Part shown: positions 54,448-61,998 of the stretch, piece by piece
Numbering within the stretch: position 1 is the first letter of the stretch
Layout: each line of letters begins with the position of its first letter
Origin: Methylobacterium sp. E-065
GTDB taxonomy: Bacteria > Pseudomonadota > Alphaproteobacteria > Rhizobiales > Beijerinckiaceae
Length of the DNA stretch: 64,000 nucleotides
Direction of reading: 5' to 3'
Assembly: GCF_022829605.1 (NCBI RefSeq)
Contig: NZ_JAKSYD010000106.1
Location: 62,001 to 126,000 of the forward strand
Position numbers and translations under genes: made by a program
The notes under the pieces: generated by a model
Databases searched by the model: none
Told to the model about the DNA's origin: nothing
What the model saw: the letters and a program-made list of their open reading frames with translations, nothing else

Positions 54448-55061
54448 AGCGGACCAGCCTCACTTCCCTCGGCCGACGACGCGCAGTTTTTTGCAGAAGC
54501 GCCGGCAGGTTCAGACTTTCAGAACAGGCCCTCCGACGCAATCGCGCAACAATGTTTCTCAAAACCTTGAGTTGTTAACGCTACACACTTCAAGACTTTT
54601 GGATCTATTGAGAACCACATGGAATTGAAAAACTATCCGATCAACGGTTCTTGTTCACAATCGCTCGCAAGGACTGCTATCGGCATCGCGACAATTTTGC
54701 AGCAGCGATCAAGAAAAAGACTCTGCGCAACCTTTCACGGTTGTTTCTCGCAATAGCGATGCCACTGCACTTTGGTCGTGTGCTCTTGAGCCGGATGTCG
54801 ATGGCGCAGGCCTTTCATCGACCCAGACGATCGATTGCGCCCTGAGCTGTCTGAAATGGCTTTGGATGCGCAGCCGTTTGGATCGATCGGCCATCAACGC
54901 GGCTCGATCTTTCCTTGGTGCGGTCGAACGGGTCGCGGATTCCGTCGGCAGCGGGAGGCTTAAAGTCGCGGCCGCGCGCTACACGAGCATGGGGGGCTCC
55001 CAGGCTTCGTCGCAAAGCGTTCCTGCATTCCGGACCGGTGTGTATCTCGGCAGGAGGGCGC
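54448..55061. other. intergenic region with AT-rich part and possible transposase debris
   Basis: This stretch of 614 bp has no supported gene. Positions about 54480-54720 are AT-rich. Around 54650-54720 a plus-strand reading ARKDCYRHRDNFAAAI faintly recalls the C-terminal DWRRIATRYD...NFAAAI end of IS5-family transposases, but too weakly to call. Open frames at 54815-55300 on minus and 54866-55267 on plus show no domain. Confidence 0.45.
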
Positions 55062-55814
55062 CTAGTCGTGTCCGGACGCGATCCGCGCCGCCGCCCGCGA
55101 AGGATCCGTCTGAGCGAATCGCACCACGATGGCGCGCCCTTCAGCAGGGGGGCTCGGCAGCGAGCCACGGAATCGCGCGGCCTCGGCGTGACCGAGCACC
55201 GCCCGCGGTGCTGCGACCGGGAACGTCCGGAGAACGCGGCCTCCGGCGTCGAGGATCTCGGCGCTGAGCGGCGCGACCGGTACGTCCGACGCCGCAACAC
55301 CCATCAGATCGCCCTCGACGACGAGCTCGGCCGCCCGGCCGTCTTCGCTCGGGTTGCTGTAGGCCATGACATCGCGGATCGCGATGCCGCGCAGGTTCAC
55401 CGGAAGGCCGATCCGGGCGAACAAGGCTGCGGTTTGCGGCACCGCGCGCACCACGGTCGCGCGCGCCAGACAAACGAGCGGCAGAGCCGCCAGCAGCGTC
55501 AGCCCGAAAGCCAGGGCCGGCGTGAGGCCGATTCCCCAGCTGCGTGCCTTTGGGCGCTTCGCTGTGCTTGCGCGGGCGACGGGGATCGGAAGATCTGCGG
55601 CCTCCCGGACCGCGGCGGTCGCCTCCTCCCAGGCCGAATCGGCGACGGGATCCGTCTCCGCCGCCAGTTCGGCTTCGTGCCCGGCCAGAACGTCCGCCGG
55701 CGAGATGAACCACGTCTCACGGCAGGCTGCGCACCGGACCGAACGGCCCTCCATGCCGACCTTGCCGGCCTCAATCTCGTACGCGCTCGCGCAGCTCGGG
55801 CAGACGATCAGCAT
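55062..55814 (-). CDS. MJ0042-type zinc-ribbon membrane protein
   Basis: The 250-aa protein has an N-terminal zinc ribbon (MLIVCPSCASAYEI...VRCAACRETWF, four Cys), an acidic/Ala-rich linker and one membrane helix (about 122-142). A C-terminal DUF3426-like beta domain contains RDVMAYSNPSEDGRAAELVVEGDL and ILDAGGRVLRTF. It commonly diverges from ftsE in alphaproteobacteria. Function unknown. ATG 55814 was chosen because GAG lies 9 nt upstream and the ribbon begins at once. An ATG three codons earlier is equivalent. Confidence 0.85.
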   Translation of the reverse strand: MLIVCPSCASAYEIEAGKVGMEGRSVRCAACRETWFISPADVLAGHEAELAAETDPVADSAWEEATAAVREAADLPIPVARASTAKRPKARSWGIGLTPALAFGLTLLAALPLVCLARATVVRAVPQTAALFARIGLPVNLRGIAIRDVMAYSNPSEDGRAAELVVEGDLMGVAASDVPVAPLSAEILDAGGRVLRTFPVAAPRAVLGHAEAARFRGSLPSPPAEGRAIVVRFAQTDPSRAAARIASGHD

Positions 55815-56028
55815 ACGCACCATACTCGCATCGATCGGCCGTACCGGGGCCGGACAGTGAATTCGATTGAGAAAGTGTCGCTGAACAGGGTTAAGCGGCC
55901 GTGAAATCCGGTAGGCCTTGAAAACGCCCGCCGGTCCGGCGATGCCGGGATCGGGATCGGCGAGACACGGCACGGCGTTGAATTCACAGGCGAGCACGAG
56001 AAGCCTGCTGCCCGGCGCGGAGCGGCCG

Positions 56029-56688
56029 GTGGTGCAGTTCGAGAATGTCGGTATGCGCTACGGCCTCGGGCCGGAGGTGCTGTCGGATGTGAGCTTCCGC
56101 ATCGCCCCGCGCTCGTTCCAGTTCCTCACCGGGCCGTCAGGCGCCGGCAAGACGACGCTGCTGCGGCTGATCCTGCTCTCGGCGCGGCCGACGCGGGGGC
56201 TGGTCTCGATCTTCGGCGAAGAGGTGAGCGGCATCTCGGCCAAGGCGCTGACCGGGCTGCGGCGCCGGATGGGCGTGGTGTTCCAGGATTTCCGCCTGCT
56301 CGACCATCTGACGACCTACGAGAACGTGGCGCTGCCGCTGCGCGTCCAGGGACGGACGGAGGCGAGCTACCGGGCCGAGGTGGTCGAGCTGCTGCGTTGG
56401 GTCGGGCTCGGCGAGCGGATGCACGCCCTGCCGCCGCTCCTGTCGGGCGGCGAGAAGCAGCGTGCCGCCATCGCCCGGGCGCTGATCGCCCGGCCCGACC
56501 TGCTGCTCGCCGACGAACCCACCGGCAACGTCGATCCGGGTCTCGGCCGGCGTCTGCTGCGGCTGTTCCTCGAGTTGAACAAGCTCGGGACCTCGGTCGT
56601 CATCGCCACCCACGATTTCGGCATCATGGATGCGGTCGACGCCCGGCGCATGGTGCTGGGCGAAGGCCGGCTGCGGATCGAGGAATGA
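56029..56688 (+). CDS. ftsE: cell division ATP-binding protein FtsE
   Basis: The 219-aa ABC ATPase has Walker A GPSGAGKTTLLRLI, Q-loop VFQDFRLLDHLT, signature LSGGEKQRAAIARAL, Walker B LLLADEPTGNVDP and switch His (VVIATHDFG). FtsEX transmits division signals to periplasmic amidase activation. The start chosen is GTG 56029, with GGAG 6 nt upstream and family-typical length. An ATG at 55918 would add 37 residues without similarity. It overlaps ftsX by 4 nt (ATGA). Confidence 0.92.
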   Translation: MVQFENVGMRYGLGPEVLSDVSFRIAPRSFQFLTGPSGAGKTTLLRLILLSARPTRGLVSIFGEEVSGISAKALTGLRRRMGVVFQDFRLLDHLTTYENVALPLRVQGRTEASYRAEVVELLRWVGLGERMHALPPLLSGGEKQRAAIARALIARPDLLLADEPTGNVDPGLGRRLLRLFLELNKLGTSVVIATHDFGIMDAVDARRMVLGEGRLRIEE

Positions 56689-57653
56689 GCACCCAAGCCA
56701 TCCCACGTGCGCGGCCGGAGCCTGTCGCCGGTGCGCCCTCCCCGCCTGTTCCGGCGCAACTGCGTCGCAACGCGGCTTTGGTACCGACCGATACCGCGGC
56801 CGGACGATCCCTGGCGGCGGTCATCGCCATCCTGACCTTCCTCGCAGGGCTCTGCGCCGGCGCCGCCGAGATGGTGGCGGCCAACGCCGCCCAGTGGCAG
56901 GGCGACGTGGCCCAGGAGGTCACGATCCAGATCCGCCCGAGCCCAGGCCGCGACGTCGATGCAGATCTGGCCCGGGCGGCCGGCATCGCCAAGGCGGAGA
57001 AGGGCATCGCCGAGACACGGGTCTTCTCGAAGGCCGAGGCCGAGCGGCTGCTGGAACCCTGGCTCGGCACCGGACTCGATCTTTCCGACTTGCCGGTGCC
57101 GCGGCTGATCGCACTCAAGCTCGACCGGGGACAGGGTGCCGACCTGAAGCGGCTGCGGGCACGGCTGCTCGAGGCGCTGCCCGGCGTCGCGAGCCTCGAC
57201 GACCACGCGCTCTGGCTCCAGCGGCTGTCGACCGCGGCCGGCGCGTTCGTGGGGATCGGGATCGGGCTCGTGATCCTCGTGCTGGTGGCCACGGGCCTTG
57301 CCGTCACCTTCGCCACGCGGGGCGCCATGGCGAGCAACCGCGAGGTGGTCGAGGTGCTGCACTTCGTGGGCGCCGACGACGACTACATCGCCAAGGCGTT
57401 CCAGCGGCGGTTCTTCGGTCTCGGGCTTCGCGGCGGCGCCATCGGCGCGGGCTGCGCTATCCTGGCCTTCGTGATCTTGGGGCTGCTGGCCCGGGCGGCG
57501 CGGTCCGGGCCGGCGGGACAAGAGGTCGAAGCCCTGTTCGGGGCCTTCCAGATCGGGCTGCGCGGCTATGCCAGCGTCGTCCTCATCGGTGTGATCGCCT
57601 CGCTCGTCACGGGCGTGGTCTCCCGCATCACGGTCCGCCGGTTCCTCGCCTGA
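56685..57653 (+). CDS. ftsX: cell division protein FtsX
   Basis: The 322-aa permease-like protein has a cytoplasmic Pro-rich N-terminus and four membrane helices (about 45-65, 185-205, 245-265, 290-312). The large periplasmic loop between the first two carries VTIQIRPSPGRDVDADL. The last loop ends SLVTGVVSRITVRRFLA. With FtsE it forms the type VII ABC complex at the divisome. The start overlaps the ftsE stop. Confidence 0.92.
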   Translation: MSTQAIPRARPEPVAGAPSPPVPAQLRRNAALVPTDTAAGRSLAAVIAILTFLAGLCAGAAEMVAANAAQWQGDVAQEVTIQIRPSPGRDVDADLARAAGIAKAEKGIAETRVFSKAEAERLLEPWLGTGLDLSDLPVPRLIALKLDRGQGADLKRLRARLLEALPGVASLDDHALWLQRLSTAAGAFVGIGIGLVILVLVATGLAVTFATRGAMASNREVVEVLHFVGADDDYIAKAFQRRFFGLGLRGGAIGAGCAILAFVILGLLARAARSGPAGQEVEALFGAFQIGLRGYASVVLIGVIASLVTGVVSRITVRRFLA

Positions 57654-57781
57654 CCGACGGCGGCGTGGATTCCGGGGGCCTCTGCGGCGCGTTTACGAAC
57701 CGGAAACTTAATCGTCGCGGTGTGGTTGTCGGCTTCCGGACCGCCTCCGGGCCGCCGTAATCGAAGCCGATCCTCTGGAGG

Positions 57782-58609
57782 ATGACCACGCGTATGCTGC
57801 GCGCATCGGATCCGCACCAGACCGACACCGTCGGCTGGTCCTGGCACGAATGGAGCCTCCCGCACCGGGCGGCCTGCCCCGCGTTGCCGCGCCATCGCGG
57901 CCCCATCCTCTGGCAGATGCTCGGTCTCGGAGCGGGTATCGCGACGGCGGCCCTGCTGGCCGGCTTCCTGATCTTCGTCGGCGCCCTCGCCCGCCAGGAG
58001 CGAACCCCGTCCGATCGGGCCGACGGCATCGTGGCCCTGACCGGTGGCGCGCAACGCATCGGCGACGCCATCGACCTCTTGGCCGGTGGTTACGGGCGAC
58101 GCCTGCTCATCACGGGGGTCAACGAGCGCACCAGCCGAGACGAGATCGCCCGGCTGAACCCGAACCAGCGCGCGCTGATCGCCTGCTGCGTGGATCTCGA
58201 TTATCGCGCCCGCAACACCATCGGGAACGCGATCGAGACCCGCCGCTGGATGCGGGCGCATCGGTTCAGCACCGTGGCGGTGGTCACCTCGAACTACCAC
58301 ATGCCGCGGACGCTGATCGAACTGGTGCACGCGCTGCAGGACAGCGACCGCGTCCTGCCGCACCCGGTCGTCACGGAAGCGTTCGACGCCGACCGCTGGT
58401 GGCAGAGCCCGCCGGCCGCGCGGCTCGTCGCTTCGGAGTACGTGAAGTTCCTGGCGAGCTGGGTCCGGACCCGGTTCGAGGACGACCCCGAACGCTCCCG
58501 GGCCGCGATTCTAATCGGACGCGGCAAACCCGTGAAGGTGGTGTCGAACCGCTTTCTGCCCGCACCCTGGACCGACGCGTCTCGCGATCGCGATGCTACG
58601 CTGCCCTAG
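57782..58609 (+). CDS. YdcF/SanA (DUF218) family membrane protein
   Basis: The 275-aa protein has one membrane helix (about 45-68) and a DUF218 domain with VALTGGAQRIGDAIDLLAGG, LLITGVN and RARNTIGNAIETRRWMRAH. VVTSNYHMPRTLIEL follows. The family includes ElyC and SanA, which affect peptidoglycan and envelope integrity. The catalytic role is unproven. The GGAGG is immediately next to ATG 57782, so the ATG at 57794 may be the real start. It follows ftsEX by 128 bp on the same strand and converges, with 4 nt overlap, on the next gene. Confidence 0.86.
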   Translation: MTTRMLRASDPHQTDTVGWSWHEWSLPHRAACPALPRHRGPILWQMLGLGAGIATAALLAGFLIFVGALARQERTPSDRADGIVALTGGAQRIGDAIDLLAGGYGRRLLITGVNERTSRDEIARLNPNQRALIACCVDLDYRARNTIGNAIETRRWMRAHRFSTVAVVTSNYHMPRTLIELVHALQDSDRVLPHPVVTEAFDADRWWQSPPAARLVASEYVKFLASWVRTRFEDDPERSRAAILIGRGKPVKVVSNRFLPAPWTDASRDRDATLP

Positions 58610-58938
58610 GAGCCGTGACAGCGGGCCTTGATGGCCGCCGAGAATTCCCGGTCCGAGCCCTGAACCTGGGCCAGGCGCTCGCCGCGCTCCGAACCGGACA
58701 GGCAGCGTCCGTAGACCCCTGCGACCCGGCGCATGGTCTCGACGTGCCGCCGCCAGATGCGGCAGTTCTTGGCTTCTTCGCCGTCCGCCTGTTCCAGCTG
58801 ATCGACCGCCTGCCGCTGCATCGACTGCGCCACGAGGAGATCGCGCGCGCAGGTGGACTCGCCCTGCGCCAGGGCGGGACCGGCCGTCACTCCTGCAGCC
58901 AGCAGCAGGCCCGCAGCTGCGAGTCGAGAATCGGACAT
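58606..58938 (-). CDS. small secreted protein of unknown function
   Basis: The 110-aa protein has a signal peptide (about 1-24, ending PALAQG). The mature part is helical with four Cys (about 30, 59, 79, 107) that may form two disulfides, as suggested by CARDLLVAQSMQRQA and CRIWRRHVETMRRVAGVYGRC. No domain was recognised. ATG 58938 overlaps the ptsN stop by one base (TGATG), so it is coupled to ptsN. Confidence 0.72.
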   Translation of the reverse strand: MSDSRLAAAGLLLAAGVTAGPALAQGESTCARDLLVAQSMQRQAVDQLEQADGEEAKNCRIWRRHVETMRRVAGVYGRCLSGSERGERLAQVQGSDREFSAAIKARCHGS

Positions 58939-59405
58939 CAGGCGGCCTGCGGTGCCGTGGAGCGGGTCAGGAGGGCGTAGAGCGCGCCCGCGTCCCGGGC
59001 GGCCCGGATGTGGGCCAGCATCCCGGGCTCGCGAAGGACGCGCGCAACCTGTGCCAGAGCCTTCAGGTGATCGGCCCCGGCCCCCTCCGGCGCCAGCAGC
59101 AGAAACGCGATGTCGACCGGCTGACCGTCCAACGCCTCGAAGTCCACCGGCCGGTCGAACCGTGCGAACAGGCCGAACAGCCGGTCCAATCCCGGCAGCT
59201 TGCCGTGGGGGATCGCCACGCCGTCTCCGATGCCGGTCGATCCCAACCGCTCCCGCTGCAACAGCGTGTCGAAGACGGGACGCTCGCCGAGGGCTGGCAG
59301 ACGACGCGCCGCCTGGGCGGCGAGGTCCTGAAGCACCTGCTTCTTGGCCCGCGCGCGCAGCGACTGCACGACCGACTCAGGGTCGAGGAATTCGAGAACT
59401 GGCAT
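58938..59405 (-). CDS. ptsN: PTS IIA-like nitrogen-regulatory protein PtsN
   Basis: The 155-aa EIIA(Ntr) has the phospho-His67 in GDGVAIPHGKLPG and the family ends LAQVARVLREPGMLAHIRAA. It takes part in the nitrogen PTS relay (PtsP-PtsO-PtsN), which adjusts potassium uptake, PHB and stress responses. It lies 139 bp after hpf on the same strand, the usual order rpoN-hpf-ptsN, although rpoN is not upstream in this window. Confidence 0.93.
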   Translation of the reverse strand: MPVLEFLDPESVVQSLRARAKKQVLQDLAAQAARRLPALGERPVFDTLLQRERLGSTGIGDGVAIPHGKLPGLDRLFGLFARFDRPVDFEALDGQPVDIAFLLLAPEGAGADHLKALAQVARVLREPGMLAHIRAARDAGALYALLTRSTAPQAA

Positions 59406-59544
59406 CGAACGACCGTTGCCCCGTCGCCCGTCCGGTGGGACGGGCCTCGTCGCGGGAGCATCGACGGCCAGCTCGGCCGTGCCCCCACTCACCAATCGAC
59501 CGGGAAACAAGCCGGTTCCGGCTCCGTTCCTCCCGACCGCCGCG

Positions 59545-60141
59545 TTAATCGACGGCGTTCGGCGGGTCCACCCAGCCAATCGCGCCGTCGCTGCGCCGAT
59601 ATACGACGTTGATGCGCCCGGTGCCAGCGTGGACGAACACGACCACCGGCGAGCCGGTGAGATCGAGGGCCGTGACCGCCTCGCCGATGGTGCGGCGCTG
59701 CAGCGTCCGGGTGCTCTCGGCGACGATCGGGGGATGCGCATCCCCTTCGGCCGGCTCGTCGTCGTCGTCCTCTTCCGGAGCGGCGAGAACCGCGTAGGCC
59801 GCCTCGACGGCCAGGTCGTTGCTCGGCCCGGTGGCGTGCTGCTTGAGCCTGTGCTTGTAGCGGCGCAGCCGGGTCTCCAGCCGCTCAGCCGTCTGGTCGA
59901 AGCTGGACCGCGCGTCGTGCGCGAAGCCGTTCGCCTCGATGGTCAGGCCGGACGTGAGATGCAGCACGCAATCCGTCCGGAAGGCGGTGCCATCCCGCCT
60001 CAGGGTGACGTGGCCGGTGCAGGCGTCGTTCATGTGCGCGTCGAGGTACTTGGCCTGTATCGCAGCCATGCGTTCCTCGACGCGGCCGCGCAGACTCTCT
60101 CCGAGATCCACGCCGTGACCCGTGACACGCAACGACCCCAT
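59545..60141 (-). CDS. hpf: ribosome hibernation promoting factor, long form
   Basis: The 198-aa protein has the HPF/RaiA domain (1-105: VTGHGVDLGESLRGRVEERM, VTLRRDGTAFRTDC) and the C-terminal domain of long HPF (SPVVVFVHAGTGRINVVYRR). The acidic linker holds EEDDDDEPAEGD. Long HPF alone pairs ribosomes into 100S dimers in stationary phase. Part of the hpf-ptsN locus and divergent from opgG. Confidence 0.93.
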   Translation of the reverse strand: MGSLRVTGHGVDLGESLRGRVEERMAAIQAKYLDAHMNDACTGHVTLRRDGTAFRTDCVLHLTSGLTIEANGFAHDARSSFDQTAERLETRLRRYKHRLKQHATGPSNDLAVEAAYAVLAAPEEDDDDEPAEGDAHPPIVAESTRTLQRRTIGEAVTALDLTGSPVVVFVHAGTGRINVVYRRSDGAIGWVDPPNAVD

Positions 60142-60226
60142 GCTGCCTCCCCCGTTTCGATGCAGGTGGCCGAATTAGAGAGCCGGCTCGGGTTAAGTCA
60201 ACGGAGCGGCTGATGGTTCGATCGCG

Positions 60227-60247
60227 CGCTTAACCCTGGGTTCAGCG
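60227..60247. promoter_or_regulatory. operator-like palindrome between hpf and opgG
   Basis: The 21-bp near-palindrome has arms CGCT...AGCG and a core AACCC-T-GGGTT. A GGGTTAAG copy at 60190-60197 is the exact complement of CTTAACCC at 60229-60236. The arrangement suggests a regulator site for the divergent hpf and opgG promoters. Confidence 0.35.
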
Positions 60248-60283
60248 GGAATGTCCGTATAGAGACCGATGCTAAGCGGGTCC

Positions 60284-60331
60284 CGACCGTACGGCGCCGG
60301 GCGCGGACATCGCTCCGGCGCCGTACGGTCG
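60284..60331. promoter_or_regulatory. 17-bp perfect hairpin upstream of opgG
   Basis: Positions 60284-60300 are perfectly complementary to 60315-60331 (17 bp, 14-nt loop, arm core GACCGTACGGCGCC). It lies 66 nt before the opgG ATG, so it is probably in the 5' leader of opgG or between the divergent promoters. It has no gene upstream on that strand to terminate. An attenuator, an mRNA-stability element or a large operator are possible. Confidence 0.55.
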
Positions 60332-60396
60332 CCTGGGATCCGACCCGAAGCCTGCACAGCCGGGGACGGCGTGAGACACGAGAGACCGACCACCGC

Positions 60397-61965
60397 ATGA
60401 CGAGACACGCTCGCCAGCCCGTTGCCCTGAGCCGCCGCGTCGTGCTGGCGGCCGCCCTCGGCGCGGCCGCAGGCTCGCTGCCCGGCCCCACGCTGGCGGC
60501 CGATCCCGAGAAGGTGCCGGACCTCCCCCGCGCGGGCGAGGCGTTCGAGGCGAATACGCTGACCGATCTGGCCCGCGCCCGCTCCAAGGTGGCTTACGTC
60601 GGCCCCAAATCCGGCGATCTGCCGGCTTCCCTCAAGAACCTGTCGCGGGACGCCTACGAGGCGATCCGGCCAGCCGAGGGGCGCGGGATCTGGGCTGGGC
60701 AGGATATCGGCTACAGTCTCGAACCACTGTTGCGCGGCTCGATCTACGACACGCCGGTCACACTGTTCCTCGTCGAGAACGGCCTCGTACGGCCGGTTTC
60801 CTACGACAGGGCCTCGTTCTCGGCCCCGGGCTTCGATCTGCCCGACCTCACGGACGACGCCGCGTTCTCGGGTTTCCGGCTACGGGCACGCTTCGCTGAC
60901 GGGGGTGCCCTGTCGGATTTCGCCCTGTTCCAGGGCGGCTCGTTCTTTCGCCTCGTGGCGGAGGGGCAGGATTTCGGCATCAACGCCCGGGCGCTGGCCC
61001 TCCGGCCGGCCGATGCCCGCGGCGAAGAATTCCCGCTGTTCCGCGCCCTGTTCATCGAGACCCCCGCTCCGGGGCAGCCGATCGTGATCCACGCGCTCGC
61101 CGAATCCGAATCCGCCACGGCGGCTTTCAAGCTTACACTCACACCGGGCCGGGAAGCCTCGGTGGCGGCGATCGACGGCACGGTCTTCGCACGGGCCGAT
61201 CTCGATCATATCGGGCTCGGCGGCATGCAGGGCAGCTATCTGTTCGGGCCGCTCGACCGCCGCCACGTCGATGACCTGCGCGCCGCCGCGTTCTCGGTGG
61301 AAGGCCTGGCGATCCACAACGGCTACGGCGAGCCGCTCTGGCGCCCGGTGCACAACCCTGAAACCCTGCAGGTGTCGGCCTTCGTGGATCGCGGGCCCAA
61401 AGGCTTCGGCCTGATGCAGCGCGCCCGCGCGTACACCGATTTCGATGACGACCGGCGGCATTGGGAACAGCGGCCGTCCCTGTGGCTGGAACCGCTGGAC
61501 GACTGGAACGAGGGCGCCGTCACGCTCCTCGAGATCCCGAGCGATTCCGAACTCAACGAAAACGTCTTCGCCTACTGGCGTCCCAAGGCGAAGCTCGCCA
61601 AGGGCGGGGAGATGCGCTTCCTCTGCCGCCAGCATTGGTCCAAGGGCTGGCCCGATCCGTTGCCGCCCGAGATCGCGCGGGTCAGCGACAGCCGCTGCGG
61701 ACACGGCAGCACCGGCAACCGACGCCTGTTCGCCGTCGATTTCCAAGGCGACGCGCTGTTCGAGCCCGGGGACATCGACGTCGAACTCAGTGCCTCGGCC
61801 GGAACGATCACCCGGCAGGACCAGTACCGCTATGCCGGTCGTAAGACCCTGCGGATCGTGTTCGAGCTCGATCCGGGTAGTGAACGAGCCAGCGAGCTGC
61901 GCCTCGCCCTCCGGCGCGGACAAGTCCGGGCCAGCGAGACCTGGCTCTATCGCTGGACACCCTAA
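60397..61965 (+). CDS. opgG: periplasmic glucan biosynthesis protein OpgG/OpgD
   Basis: The 522-aa protein has a twin-arginine signal (LSRRVVLAAALGAAAGSL, cleavage near LAADP), then the MdoG domain with LPASLKNLSRDAYEAIR, QDFGINARALALRPAD and RPVHNPETLQVSAFVDRGPKGF. It participates in osmoregulated periplasmic glucan backbone synthesis. The Tat signal is like OpgD of E. coli, but the operon position before opgH is that of opgG. Start ATG 60397 is well placed. Confidence 0.93.
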   Translation: MTRHARQPVALSRRVVLAAALGAAAGSLPGPTLAADPEKVPDLPRAGEAFEANTLTDLARARSKVAYVGPKSGDLPASLKNLSRDAYEAIRPAEGRGIWAGQDIGYSLEPLLRGSIYDTPVTLFLVENGLVRPVSYDRASFSAPGFDLPDLTDDAAFSGFRLRARFADGGALSDFALFQGGSFFRLVAEGQDFGINARALALRPADARGEEFPLFRALFIETPAPGQPIVIHALAESESATAAFKLTLTPGREASVAAIDGTVFARADLDHIGLGGMQGSYLFGPLDRRHVDDLRAAAFSVEGLAIHNGYGEPLWRPVHNPETLQVSAFVDRGPKGFGLMQRARAYTDFDDDRRHWEQRPSLWLEPLDDWNEGAVTLLEIPSDSELNENVFAYWRPKAKLAKGGEMRFLCRQHWSKGWPDPLPPEIARVSDSRCGHGSTGNRRLFAVDFQGDALFEPGDIDVELSASAGTITRQDQYRYAGRKTLRIVFELDPGSERASELRLALRRGQVRASETWLYRWTP

Positions 61966-61998
61966 ACCCCACTCTTTGAACGAGGATCAGCCACCGCC

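Noticed and set aside
54866..55267. 133-codon plus-strand frame before the zinc-ribbon gene
   Set aside because: No domain, Arg/Ser-rich composition typical of a shadow frame, and it runs antisense into the zinc-ribbon gene.
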